Below, piece after piece: positions 8,569-17,209 of a stretch of DNA of 64,000 nucleotides. The first letter of the stretch is position 1. Each line of letters begins with the position of its first letter. The notes beneath the pieces were generated by a model. It was not told the origin of the DNA. It saw nothing but the letters and a program-made list of their open reading frames with translations, and did no database searches. Source of the stretch: Candidatus Desulfofervidaceae bacterium. Its GTDB lineage: Bacteria; Desulfobacterota; Desulfofervidia; Desulfofervidales; Desulfofervidaceae. Where the stretch lies: contig JALWFG010000018.1 in NCBI GenBank assembly GCA_027038965.1, forward strand, positions 62,001-126,000, read 5' to 3'. A program made the position numbers and the translations under genes.

Positions 8569-9657
8569 ATGGACGGTTATAAAACTCCCCTTTATGAAAG
8601 GCATTTGCAATTGAAGGCCAAAATAGCGCCTTTCGCAGGCTGGCTCATGCCCATCCAATACACAAGCATCTTGGAAGAGCATCGTTGGACACGAACCCAA
8701 TGCAGCCTCTTTGATACCTGCCATATGGGTGAAATTCTTATTTCTGGGAGCCTTAATGAAAGCGGTCTTGATAAAGTGGTAACCATGAACCTTAAAGACC
8801 TACCGATAGGCAGATGCGCCTATGGATTTATGCTCAATGAAAGGGGTGGCATTATTGATGACTTAATTGTTTACAAACTGGCTGAAGATAAATGGATGCT
8901 TGTAGTCAACGCCGGACCTTTAGAAAAGGATGTAGCGCATTTAAAGAAGCATATCAAGACAGGACTAAAAAATGTCTCTTCTGAAACGGCCAAACTTGAC
9001 TTACAGGGTCCCTTTTCTAGGGAAATTTTAAAACAGTGGGTTACATCAAAAGGCCTGGATAAGCTTAAATACTACCATTTTTCCCATTTTCCTTTACTTG
9101 GGAAACAGACGCTCATCAGCCGCACCGGCTATACTGGAGAGTTAGGTTTTGAATTTTATGTCCCTGCTTCAAAGGCCGAGGATCTCTGGGAATTATTTTT
9201 ATCGGATAAACGGGTCAAACCAGCCGGGCTTGGGGCCAGGGATACCCTGAGGCTAGAGATGGGTTATCCCTTATATGGACAGGATTTAACCGAGGACACT
9301 ACCCCGCTTGAGGCAGGACTAAGCCGATTTGTAGATTTTAACAAGGATTTTATTGGCAAAGACGCCCTTTTAAAACAAAAGAAGGTGGGTATCACAAAAA
9401 GATTGGTGGGATTTGTGGCCGACACCCGCCGCGCCCCGAGGCACGGTTATAAAATCTGGGCAGACAATCAGGAAGTGGGCCTTATTACCAGTGGTAGCTT
9501 TGCACCTAGCCTAGGCAAGGGCATTGGAATGGGCTATGTAAACACAGAATATGCCAAGGCAGGCCAGCAAATTGTTATAGGAGATGGCCGAGTAGAAATA
9601 AAGGCCGTTATTGCCAAAAGGCCTTTTTATAAAGGCGGGTCTTTGCATATTGGTTGA
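8569..9657 (+). CDS. gcvT: Aminomethyltransferase, glycine cleavage T protein
   Basis: 362 residues, the usual length. It transfers the aminomethyl carbon from lipoylated H protein to tetrahydrofolate, releasing ammonia. The N-terminal KTPLYERHLQLKAKIAPFAGW and SLFDTCHMGEI segments, the SRTGYTGELGFEFY motif (about 180-195), the GLGARDTLRLEMGYPLYGQD stretch and the C-terminal barrel are typical. ATG with GAGGTAA ribosome site. First gene of a seven-gene plus-strand glycine cleavage and lipoylation operon. Confidence 0.95.
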   Translation: MDGYKTPLYERHLQLKAKIAPFAGWLMPIQYTSILEEHRWTRTQCSLFDTCHMGEILISGSLNESGLDKVVTMNLKDLPIGRCAYGFMLNERGGIIDDLIVYKLAEDKWMLVVNAGPLEKDVAHLKKHIKTGLKNVSSETAKLDLQGPFSREILKQWVTSKGLDKLKYYHFSHFPLLGKQTLISRTGYTGELGFEFYVPASKAEDLWELFLSDKRVKPAGLGARDTLRLEMGYPLYGQDLTEDTTPLEAGLSRFVDFNKDFIGKDALLKQKKVGITKRLVGFVADTRRAPRHGYKIWADNQEVGLITSGSFAPSLGKGIGMGYVNTEYAKAGQQIVIGDGRVEIKAVIAKRPFYKGGSLHIG

Positions 9658-9822
9658 ATTTATGGATTAATTATGGATTTTGAATTATGAATTTTGGATT
9701 GTAGATGGTGGAGTGGAGAAGTAGGAGATAAGGTGGAAAGAAGTGGAAGTAAGGATAGGTGGTCTTTTAACTTTGAACACATTTAACTTAGAACTTTGAA
9801 CCAATTTTTTAAGGAGGACGGC
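9658..9822 (+). other. Intergenic spacer between gcvT and gcvH with degenerate short repeats
   Basis: 165 nt without a coding signal. It holds near-repeats such as AACTTTGAAC (about 9768) and AACTTTGAAC again (about 9791), and G-rich tracts of GGTGGA/GGTGGAAA type. A GGAGGAC ribosome site for gcvH ends it. No riboswitch or terminator is recognisable. Confidence 0.4.
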
Positions 9823-10209
9823 ATGAACATTCCTCAAGATTTGCTTTATACCAAGGAACATGAATGGATCAAAATTGAGGGCAATAAAGGAAAGGTAGGT
9901 ATCACCGATTATGCTCAATCGGCCCTTGGAGATGTTACCTTTGTGGAATTACCAGAAGTAGGACAAAAGGTAAAGCAATTTGAACCCTTTGCCTCGGTTG
10001 AGTCGGTCAAATCTGTCTCTGATGTCTATGCCCCAATGTCAGGCACAGTAGTAGAGGCAAACGAAAGGCTTGAACAATCTCCAGAGTTGATCAATCAATC
10101 CCCTTATGAAGAGGGGTGGATTGCCACTATAGAAATCGCCAATTTGGCCGAAAGGGAAAATTTACTCACGCCAGAAGCCTACAAGCGGTATTTGGAGGAA
10201 GAGGCATGA
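9823..10209 (+). CDS. gcvH: Glycine cleavage system H protein (lipoyl carrier)
   Basis: 128 residues from the ATG at 9823, which follows AAGGAGGAC at ideal spacing; an in-frame upstream ATG at 9796 lacks a site. The lipoyl-attachment lysine sits in FASVESVKSVSDVYAP (about residue 64). The protein carries the aminomethyl intermediate between the P, T and L proteins. The start MNIPQDLLYTKEHEW is characteristic. Its stop overlaps the gcvPA start (ATGA). Confidence 0.95.
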   Translation: MNIPQDLLYTKEHEWIKIEGNKGKVGITDYAQSALGDVTFVELPEVGQKVKQFEPFASVESVKSVSDVYAPMSGTVVEANERLEQSPELINQSPYEEGWIATIEIANLAERENLLTPEAYKRYLEEEA

Positions 10210-11528
10210 GTTATATTCCTCATACCGATAAAGAAGTTGAAGAAATGCTTGAGGTCATCGGTGTGAACTCTATCGCTGAGCTTTTTTCTGATATTAAAGA
10301 GGACTTGCGGCCTAAATCATTTAACTTGCCTGAAGGCAAATCAGAACTTGAAGTCAAAACCAAGCTCGGAGCCTTGGCCTCAAAGAACGAGTTAAAAATC
10401 AATTTTGTTGGCGGTGGGGCCTATGACCACTATATTCCCGCTGCCGTAGAGGCCTTAGCCTCAAGAAGTGAATTCTACACTGCCTATACCCCTTATCAGG
10501 CCGAATGCTCTCAAGGCATTTTACAAGCCATGTTTGAATTCCAAACGGCCATTTGTGCCTTGACAGAAATGGATGTGGCTAATGCCTCTTTATATGATGG
10601 GGCCACCGCCCTGGCCGAGGCTGTGCTCATGGCATTGCGACTTAAACCAGACCGCACCAAGGTGGTCATAGACGGGGGTCTAAACCCGCTTTATAAAAGG
10701 GTCCTTAATACCTACATGACCAATCTGCCAGTTGAATTGGTCTATTTACCATCCGAAATTAACCCCAATCCAAAGGCCATTTCAAGCCATCTGGACGAAA
10801 ATGCCGCGGCAGTGGTGATTCAAAATCCCAACTTTTTTGGAACCGTGGCTGATTATACCAAAGTAATTAAGGCAGCACATGAAACTAACGCCTTGGCCAT
10901 CGTGGTATTTTATCCCCTTTCTCTTGGACTTATAAAGACGCCTGGAGAAATGGATGCCGATATCGCCGTAGGTGAGGGGCAAAGTTTAGGATTGCCCCTG
11001 AGCTTTGGGGGACCGTATTTGGGGCTTATGACCTGTAAAAGGGAGTTTGTGCGCAAAATGCCAGGACGGGTCATAGGTGAAACTATAGATAGTCAAGGGC
11101 AAAGGGCCTTTGTGCTTACCCTTCAAGCCAGAGAACAACACATCAGACGCCAAAAGGCTACTTCTAACATCTGTACCAATGCCGCCTTATGTGCCTTAAG
11201 GGCAGTCATATTCCTCTCTTTACTGGGCAAAGAAGGATTTCAAAAGCTGGCCTGGCTTAATTATCAAAAGGCAGAATTTGCCAAAAAGGCCGTTCAAGAA
11301 ATCGCAGGCCTTGAGATAGAAAATGAGTCCACATTTAATGAATTTGTAGTTCGGTTAAAAGGTCCGGCTGAAGGGGTGGTAAATCATTTGCTAGATAAAG
11401 GTATCGCTGCAGGCATACCGCTTTCCAAATTCTATCCAGAAATGGGAAACTTGCTTTTGGTGGCGGTTACCGAAAAACGTAGCCAAGAAGAAATCATGCA
11501 GTTGGTAGAGGGACTAAAATGCGCTTGA
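10206..11528 (+). CDS. gcvPA: Glycine dehydrogenase (decarboxylating) subunit 1
   Basis: 440 residues from the ATG at 10206, overlapping the gcvH stop by 4 nt; an earlier in-frame ATG at 10116 lies within gcvH and is rejected. The alpha half of the two-subunit P protein: typical N-terminus (MSYIPHTDKEVEEMLEVIG), YTPYQAECSQGILQAMFEFQ-type active-site region, and GGPYLGLMTCKREFVRKMPG. Split gcvPA and gcvPB is common in thermophiles and Gram-positives. Works with gcvPB to decarboxylate glycine; in reverse it could fix CO2 in the reductive glycine route. Confidence 0.95.
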   Translation: MSYIPHTDKEVEEMLEVIGVNSIAELFSDIKEDLRPKSFNLPEGKSELEVKTKLGALASKNELKINFVGGGAYDHYIPAAVEALASRSEFYTAYTPYQAECSQGILQAMFEFQTAICALTEMDVANASLYDGATALAEAVLMALRLKPDRTKVVIDGGLNPLYKRVLNTYMTNLPVELVYLPSEINPNPKAISSHLDENAAAVVIQNPNFFGTVADYTKVIKAAHETNALAIVVFYPLSLGLIKTPGEMDADIAVGEGQSLGLPLSFGGPYLGLMTCKREFVRKMPGRVIGETIDSQGQRAFVLTLQAREQHIRRQKATSNICTNAALCALRAVIFLSLLGKEGFQKLAWLNYQKAEFAKKAVQEIAGLEIENESTFNEFVVRLKGPAEGVVNHLLDKGIAAGIPLSKFYPEMGNLLLVAVTEKRSQEEIMQLVEGLKCA

Positions 11529-12976
11529 TTTTTGAAAAATCAATTAATGGAAGAAAGGGGGTTAGGCTACCCAAATTGGATGTGCCCGAGCAATCGGATT
11601 TGCCTCAGGCGCTTAGGCGCAGGAAGAAGGCCTCCTTACCTGAAGTCGCTGAGCTAGATGTGGTAAGACACTTCACCCATCTTTCTCAGCGCAACATCGG
11701 TATAGATACCCATTTTTATCCCCTTGGCTCCTGCACCATGAAGTACAACCCCAAAATCTGTGAAGAAATTGCTAACCTAAGGGGATTTAGGGAACTCCAC
11801 CCCCTTATGCCCCTGATTAATCCCAATCTTGTCCAAGGGGCACTTGAGGTCATTTATGAAGCCGAGCGTCAGCTTTGTGAAATTACCGGTATGGACGCCT
11901 TTACCCTTCAGCCCTTGGCCGGGGCTCATGGAGAACTGACTGGACTCTTACTCATCACGGCCTTTCATAAATATCACAAACACAACAAAAGATATATCAT
12001 TGTGCCTGACTCTTCTCACGGCACCAATCCGGCCTCAGCCGCTATGTGTGGGTATGAAGTTATTGTCATTCCTACTGGCAAGGACGGCTGTATGGACCTT
12101 AATCTCTTTAAAGAGAAACTGAGCGATGAAGTGGCGGCGGTGATGCTCACCTGTCCTAATACCCTAGGCCTTTTTAACCCCCACATCAAGGAAATTGCCG
12201 AGCTAGCGCACAAGGCCGGGGCCTTAATGTATTATGACGGCGCCAACCTCAACGCCATTATGGGGAAGTTGCGTCCTGGGGATGTGGGTTTTGATGTGGT
12301 GCACTTAAATTTGCATAAGACCTTTGCAACCCCTCATGGCGGGGGTGGCCCCGGGGCTGGCCCTGTGGGGGTAAAAAAGACGCTGGAACCATTTTTGCCC
12401 ATTCCTAGGGTAAAAAAGGACAACCAAGGGTTTATCCTTGAAGAAAACGCCCCCCTTTCCATTGGTAAGGTGACTGCCTTCTATGGAAACTACGGGGTTG
12501 TTTTAAAGGCCTACGCCTATATCCTTCTACTTGGGAAAGAGGGCTTAATCAAGGCCAGCGAACACGCAGTGCTCAACGCCAACTATGTTCGGGCGAGACT
12601 TAAAGGGCATTATGAGATTCCCTATGACCGGGTTTGTATGCATGAATGCGTTGTGTCGGCCATCAAGCAAGCTAGGAAGGGCGTGCATGCCTTGGACATT
12701 GCCAAGGCCTTGATTGACAAGGGGTTTCATCCGCCTACTATGTATTTTCCTGCTATTGTCAAAGAGGCCTTGATGATTGAACCTACTGAAACTGAATCAA
12801 AACAGACCCTTGATGCCTTTATTGAGGCCATGATAGACATTGCCCGTTTGGCCGAAGAAGCCCCTGAGGCGGTAAAACAGGCACCCCTTACCACTCCGGT
12901 AGGTCGGGTGGACGAGGTAAGGGCCGCCAGAAGACCCATTTTGAAATATTTGCCCCGCTTCTATGAGGAGGAATAG
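11519..12976 (+). CDS. gcvPB: Glycine dehydrogenase (decarboxylating) subunit 2
   Basis: 485 residues. The PLP lysine is in NLHKTFATPHGGGGPG (about residue 264). FYPLGSCTMKYNPK and DSSHGTNPASAAMCGYE are family hallmarks. It overlaps gcvPA by 10 nt, so the two subunits are translationally coupled. The ending (RPILKYLPRF) is normal for the beta subunit, so the gene appears full-length. Confidence 0.95.
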   Translation: MRLIFEKSINGRKGVRLPKLDVPEQSDLPQALRRRKKASLPEVAELDVVRHFTHLSQRNIGIDTHFYPLGSCTMKYNPKICEEIANLRGFRELHPLMPLINPNLVQGALEVIYEAERQLCEITGMDAFTLQPLAGAHGELTGLLLITAFHKYHKHNKRYIIVPDSSHGTNPASAAMCGYEVIVIPTGKDGCMDLNLFKEKLSDEVAAVMLTCPNTLGLFNPHIKEIAELAHKAGALMYYDGANLNAIMGKLRPGDVGFDVVHLNLHKTFATPHGGGGPGAGPVGVKKTLEPFLPIPRVKKDNQGFILEENAPLSIGKVTAFYGNYGVVLKAYAYILLLGKEGLIKASEHAVLNANYVRARLKGHYEIPYDRVCMHECVVSAIKQARKGVHALDIAKALIDKGFHPPTMYFPAIVKEALMIEPTETESKQTLDAFIEAMIDIARLAEEAPEAVKQAPLTTPVGRVDEVRAARRPILKYLPRFYEEE

Positions 12977-12981
12977 TCATT

Positions 12982-13776
12982 GTGTCCCGGTGGAGATTGC
13001 TTTTATCGCCCCCAGCAGATCCCTATACCAATATGGCCGTTGACGAGGCCATATTGATGGCCTACGGTCAAAAGAAGGCCCTCCCTACCCTGAGAATCTA
13101 TGCCTGGTCACCGCCAGGTTTTTCTCTGGGGTACTTTCAAAAGGCAACAGAAGCACTTGACATCAAACGCTGTAGACAGGAAGGTATTCCCTTTGTCAGG
13201 CGTCTTACAGGTGGAGAAGCCATATTTCATCATCATGAGGTAACTTATAGTTTAGTATGCTCTCCGTCAGGGCTTGGGGTCAATAAATCGGTCAAAGAAG
13301 GCTTCAAACGCATCTGCGGCTTTCTCATAAGGACATACAAACGACTTGGACTTGAGGCCGCCTTTGCCGTAGACTTAGGATATGCCAAACGCTATCCCAA
13401 AAGTGCTCTTTGCTTTGCCTCTTACGAACCTTATGACGTTATCATTGCCGGGAAAAAGCTTGGTGGCAATGCTCAAAAAAGGCGTAAAAATGTCATTTTT
13501 CAACATGGTTCCATACCTTTAAAATTGGAGATAGACTATTTTTCACCCTTCCTCAAAAGCCCTGCCTTTGATTTAAAAAATCGGGTCTGCAGTCTTAAAG
13601 AAGTTCTTGGCAGAGAGGCTAAGTTTGAAGAAGTAGCCGAATATCTGAAATCCAGCTTTGAAGAAACTTTCGCAGTTTCTTTGATAGAACAGGAGCTTTC
13701 TGATATTGAAGAGAGCCTGGTTGAAGAACTCATTAACAAAAAATACAGGACAGAGGCATGGAATCTCAAGTATTAA
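12982..13776 (+). CDS. LipM-like octanoyltransferase / lipoate-protein ligase A family protein
   Basis: 264 residues from a GTG start 5 nt after gcvPB, with AGGAGGAA upstream. The BPL_LplA_LipB fold shows RRLTGGEAIFHHHEVTYS (about 70-88) and GKKLGGNAQKRRK with the acyl-binding lysine, then FQHGSIPL. A cysteine in ALCFASYEPYDVII occupies the position of the catalytic Cys of Bacillus LipM, and lipA is directly downstream with no lipB in the window. I therefore prefer an octanoyltransferase loading GcvH over a lipoate scavenging ligase, though LplA cannot be excluded. Confidence 0.8.
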   Translation: MSRWRLLLSPPADPYTNMAVDEAILMAYGQKKALPTLRIYAWSPPGFSLGYFQKATEALDIKRCRQEGIPFVRRLTGGEAIFHHHEVTYSLVCSPSGLGVNKSVKEGFKRICGFLIRTYKRLGLEAAFAVDLGYAKRYPKSALCFASYEPYDVIIAGKKLGGNAQKRRKNVIFQHGSIPLKLEIDYFSPFLKSPAFDLKNRVCSLKEVLGREAKFEEVAEYLKSSFEETFAVSLIEQELSDIEESLVEELINKKYRTEAWNLKY

Positions 13777-14639
13777 AAAAGCCCTGGTGGCTCAAAAAAA
13801 AGATAGATCTTAAGCTCTGCCACCATTTAAAGTGCCTTTTGCGTGATTTAAATTTACATACCATCTGCGAGGAGTCGGGCTGTCCTAATATCTCTGAATG
13901 TTTCGCCAGAGGCACGGCTACCTTTTTGATTTTAGGGGATGTATGCACCAGAAATTGCCGGTTTTGCGGAGTCAAAAAGGGAAGGCCCATGGCATTGGAT
14001 GAAGACGAACCCCAGCATGTCGCTGAGGCAGTCCGCCGTCTAGGGTTAAAACATGCTGTGATCACCAGCGTTACTAGAGATGATTTAGAAGATGGTGGGG
14101 CTGCCTATTTTGCAAAGACCATTGAGGCCATAAAGACTCTCACCCCTCAAGTCACCATTGAAGTGCTTATCCCAGACTTTCAAGGGAACAAAGAGGCCAT
14201 CAAGACCGTTGTAGAAGCTGGACCAGACATCATTGGACACAATGTGGAAACTGTGCCTAGGCTTTACCCAAAAGTCAGACCTAAGGCAAATTACAGGCGC
14301 TCTTTAGAAGTCTTGGAAACCGCCAAAAAGTTAGATAGCAAGCTCTACACCAAATCAGGGCTTATGTTGGGGTTGGGAGAAAGGGCATCAGAGGTAACCC
14401 AGGTATGTCAAGATTTGCGGGCCGTAAATTGTGATTTTTTGAGTTTGGGGCAGTATTTACCACCCAAAAGAAGTGCTTATCCGGTTAAAGAATACATCTT
14501 CCCCCAAAAGTTCGATTCTTATAAAAAAGAGGCCTTAAAAATGGGCTTTCTCTATGTAGCAAGTGGCCCTTTTGTCAGAAGTTCATATTTGGCAGAGGAA
14601 TACCTTAAAAAAATGAATGAACAAAGGACAACATTATGA
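13758..14639 (+). CDS. lipA: Lipoyl synthase (radical SAM)
   Basis: 293 residues. Two iron-sulfur cluster signatures are intact: CEESGCPNISEC (auxiliary cluster, residues about 37-48) and CTRNCRFC (radical SAM CX3CX2C, about 63-70). The C-terminal SGPFVRSSYLAEE supplies the conserved RSSY serine ligand. It inserts two sulfurs into octanoyl-H protein. It overlaps the LipM-like gene by 19 nt and the lpdA start by 4 nt. Confidence 0.95.
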   Translation: MESQVLKKPWWLKKKIDLKLCHHLKCLLRDLNLHTICEESGCPNISECFARGTATFLILGDVCTRNCRFCGVKKGRPMALDEDEPQHVAEAVRRLGLKHAVITSVTRDDLEDGGAAYFAKTIEAIKTLTPQVTIEVLIPDFQGNKEAIKTVVEAGPDIIGHNVETVPRLYPKVRPKANYRRSLEVLETAKKLDSKLYTKSGLMLGLGERASEVTQVCQDLRAVNCDFLSLGQYLPPKRSAYPVKEYIFPQKFDSYKKEALKMGFLYVASGPFVRSSYLAEEYLKKMNEQRTTL

Positions 14640-16036
14640 GCAAAATAAGCACGCCTTTTGATTTGGTCATCATTGGAGCGGGTCCAGGAGGATACACCGC
14701 GGCTGTAGTTGCGGCCCAGAAGGGGTTAAAGGTAGCCCTGATAGAAAAGGAAGAACTGGGAGGAACCTGCCTTAATAAAGGTTGCATTCCTACCAAGGCA
14801 TTGTTGAGTAGCGTGCGGCTCGGAGAACAAATAATCCAGCAAGCCAACGAATTTGGGCTTGAAATCAAGGGTAAGGTTTCGTTTGAAGGTATCTTCAAAA
14901 AAAAGGACCAAATTGTAAGGCGTCTGCGCCAGGGGCTTTCCTTTCTTTTAAAGAGCTATAACATCCAACTTATCCAAGGAAAGGCTCATTTTGTTTCTCC
15001 AGAAAGGATTAGAGTAGGTGAAGCCGAATTCGGTTTTAAAAATTGCATTATTGCCACTGGTTCAAGACCTGTTTCATTACCCGGGTTAGAACCAGATGGT
15101 CAATACATCCTCACCAGCGATCATCTTTTGGCCAATAATGAAATCCCTAGTTCTTTGGTCATTATTGGTGGTGGAGTCATCGGTATTGAGTTTGCCTGCA
15201 TCTTTAACGGCCTAGGCACAAAGGTTACCATTATTGAAGCCCTGCCTTCCATTCTACCGGGTATGGATAGAGAAATCACTCGCTTGCTTAGACAGGCCCT
15301 TGAAAGAAAGGGAATCAAAATTTTTTTAGGCCAAAGGGTGACCCAAGTAAATAAGGATTTACAGGGCGTAAGCCTAAGTCTTGCCAGGGGACAAGAGGTA
15401 AGGGCTAAAAGGGTCCTTGTGGCCATTGGCAGACGGCCTTATACCGAAGGTCTTAAACTTGAAAATGCAGGTCTTGAAATGGAAGACGGTCATATTGCCG
15501 TGAATAACCGTTTGGAAACAAAGACTCGCAATATCTATGCCATCGGGGATGTGATTGGAGGCACCCTTTTGGCCCATAAGGCCTGTACCGAGGCCACAGT
15601 GGCGGTCCAAAACATCGTGGGCAAACAAGTGGTGATGGACTATCGCCTTATCCCTCTATGCATCTTCAGCCACCCAGAGGTGGCCAGTGTAGGGTTAAAT
15701 GAAGAAGAGGCCCGTAAGAAGGGATTTACAGTAAAAATAGGCAAGTTTCCCTTTGCGGCCAATGGACGAGCCATGTGTGAAAGAAAGGGATTAGGATTGG
15801 TAAAGGTAGTTGGTGATAAAAACAGCGGTGTCATTTTAGGTATTCAGATTATTGGCCCCAGTGCCACAGAAGTTATTGCCACAGCCTCTATCTTGATTAA
15901 GTCCGAAATAAAAATGAAGGAAATCCCTCGGATTCTCTTTGCCCATCCCACCTATAGTGAATCAATCTATCAGGCCATTTTAAATATTTATAACGGGGCC
16001 ACTGATCTTCCTCAAACCCCTACTTCTAAGAGCTAA
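14636..16036 (+). CDS. lpdA: Dihydrolipoyl dehydrogenase (glycine cleavage L protein)
   Basis: 466 residues, normal length. FAD-binding GAGPGGYTAA, redox-active disulfide GGTCLNKGCIPTKA (about residues 43-55), NAD-binding GGGVIGIEFACIF, the second FAD motif YAIGDVIGG and the catalytic His-Glu in FAHPTYSE are all present. It reoxidises dihydrolipoyl-H protein with NAD. Last gene of the operon; its TAA overlaps the TAG of the convergent glycosyltransferase. Confidence 0.95.
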   Translation: MSKISTPFDLVIIGAGPGGYTAAVVAAQKGLKVALIEKEELGGTCLNKGCIPTKALLSSVRLGEQIIQQANEFGLEIKGKVSFEGIFKKKDQIVRRLRQGLSFLLKSYNIQLIQGKAHFVSPERIRVGEAEFGFKNCIIATGSRPVSLPGLEPDGQYILTSDHLLANNEIPSSLVIIGGGVIGIEFACIFNGLGTKVTIIEALPSILPGMDREITRLLRQALERKGIKIFLGQRVTQVNKDLQGVSLSLARGQEVRAKRVLVAIGRRPYTEGLKLENAGLEMEDGHIAVNNRLETKTRNIYAIGDVIGGTLLAHKACTEATVAVQNIVGKQVVMDYRLIPLCIFSHPEVASVGLNEEEARKKGFTVKIGKFPFAANGRAMCERKGLGLVKVVGDKNSGVILGIQIIGPSATEVIATASILIKSEIKMKEIPRILFAHPTYSESIYQAILNIYNGATDLPQTPTSKS

Positions 16037-16926
16037 CTTTCTCCTTGAGAGCTAAAAAGGTCTTGCAACAAAAACTTCAAATAAAGGGTTTCAGGAAGCG
16101 TCAGGTAAAACAGGGCCTCAAGGCCCTTGCCCCTCTTTAGACATCCCTGGCCATAGATTTGACATTTGTAAATCAGTTCTTGAAAGGCCAGATTGGTCGC
16201 TTCGTTTCTAAATGCATCCATCTTGGATTGAGACCTTGAAAGCTCATTATTAAAAAGCTTTAAGATAGACCTTATGCGCCATTTATCAAGCCCAGTTCTT
16301 CGGGACAGTTGGTCGGCGTGTCCGCCTCTCTTTACCACCAAGGCCTGAGGGATAAGATAAACTGGAAACCTGAGAGTGACCCTTAGCCACATGTCATAAT
16401 CTTCGCAAACAGGCATTTGTTCATCAAAAAGCCCAATTGTTTCAAACAATCTTCGGTGCATCATTACGGCTGAAGGGCTAATAAGGCACCGCCTCAAGCT
16501 TTGATTGAACATCCTTCCTGAGGGTTTGCGATGATATTTTTTAGGGTTCACTCTCCTTCCGTTTCTCACCCAGACCTCTTCTGTTTGGCAAATGAGAAGA
16601 TTTGAGGCCTGAGTTAAAAAATTTTTCTGAATCTCTAATTTTTTGGGCAACCACAAGTCATCTGAATCCAAAAAGGCAATAAATTCTCCTTGGGCATTTT
16701 TGATACCCACATTGCGGGCATGGCTTACGCCTTGATGAGGGCAATAAATGTAGCGAATTCGCCTGTCTTTAAAACTTTTTACCACCTTGGGGGTATCATC
16801 CTGTGAGCCATCATCTACGATTATGAGCTCAAACTCAGAGTAGGTTTGATGAAGAACCGAGTTAATGGCCTCTTTTAGAAAATGGCCACGATTGTATGTG
16901 GGAATGATAACGCTAATTTTGGGCAT
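16033..16926 (-). CDS. Family 2 glycosyltransferase
   Basis: 297 residues. GT-A fold: ISVIIPTYNRGHFLKEAINS at the N-terminus, VDDGSQDDTPKVV, and the metal-binding AFLDSDDLWLP. The CEDYDMWLR motif near the middle is the acceptor-side signature. No membrane segment, so a cytoplasmic enzyme for surface polysaccharide or glycoprotein. Sugar and acceptor unknown. It overlaps the upstream 98-residue gene by 14 nt and is the last gene of the UbiD to IspH-UbiA operon, although its function appears unrelated. Confidence 0.88.
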   Translation of the reverse strand: MPKISVIIPTYNRGHFLKEAINSVLHQTYSEFELIIVDDGSQDDTPKVVKSFKDRRIRYIYCPHQGVSHARNVGIKNAQGEFIAFLDSDDLWLPKKLEIQKNFLTQASNLLICQTEEVWVRNGRRVNPKKYHRKPSGRMFNQSLRRCLISPSAVMMHRRLFETIGLFDEQMPVCEDYDMWLRVTLRFPVYLIPQALVVKRGGHADQLSRRTGLDKWRIRSILKLFNNELSRSQSKMDAFRNEATNLAFQELIYKCQIYGQGCLKRGKGLEALFYLTLPETLYLKFLLQDLFSSQGES

Positions 16927-17209
16927 TTTTCAATACTGATTTGGCAATTTCCAACCAATCTTCAGGTACCCAGATAAAATATACCCCCAATTGGTCTGAA
17001 GAAACAGGATGAAGAAGATGTTTTAAGGGCTCAAGGAAGTGGGGAATACCATGTGTATCCAAAAGACCACAAACGAAATGGGCCTCATATTCAAATGGGG
17101 TCTTATAAAGCATTACCCAAGTTCCAGGGAGGCCACTTGGGTCCTTCAAGTGGGCGTCCTCAACTTCTCTTTTATTTTTTACAATGGGAAATTTGATAAT
17201 TTTGCTCAT
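16913..17209 (-). CDS. Small DUF2007-like protein
   Basis: 98 residues from the ATG at 17209, whose ATGA overlaps the stop of the IspH-UbiA gene; a TTG 12 nt earlier is less likely. The layout (VMLYKTPFEYEAHFVCGLLDTHGIPHFLE followed by GVYFIWVPEDWLEIAKSVL) resembles the small DUF2007 / putative signal-transducing domain, in which a ferredoxin-like fold reads as two beta-alpha-beta halves. Function unknown. Family resemblance is moderate. Confidence 0.65.
   Translation of the reverse strand: MSKIIKFPIVKNKREVEDAHLKDPSGLPGTWVMLYKTPFEYEAHFVCGLLDTHGIPHFLEPLKHLLHPVSSDQLGVYFIWVPEDWLEIAKSVLKNAQN

Noticed and set aside
9658-9822. Possible glycine riboswitch between gcvT and gcvH
   Set aside because: No glycine aptamer core could be recognised; the region is degenerate repeat sequence.
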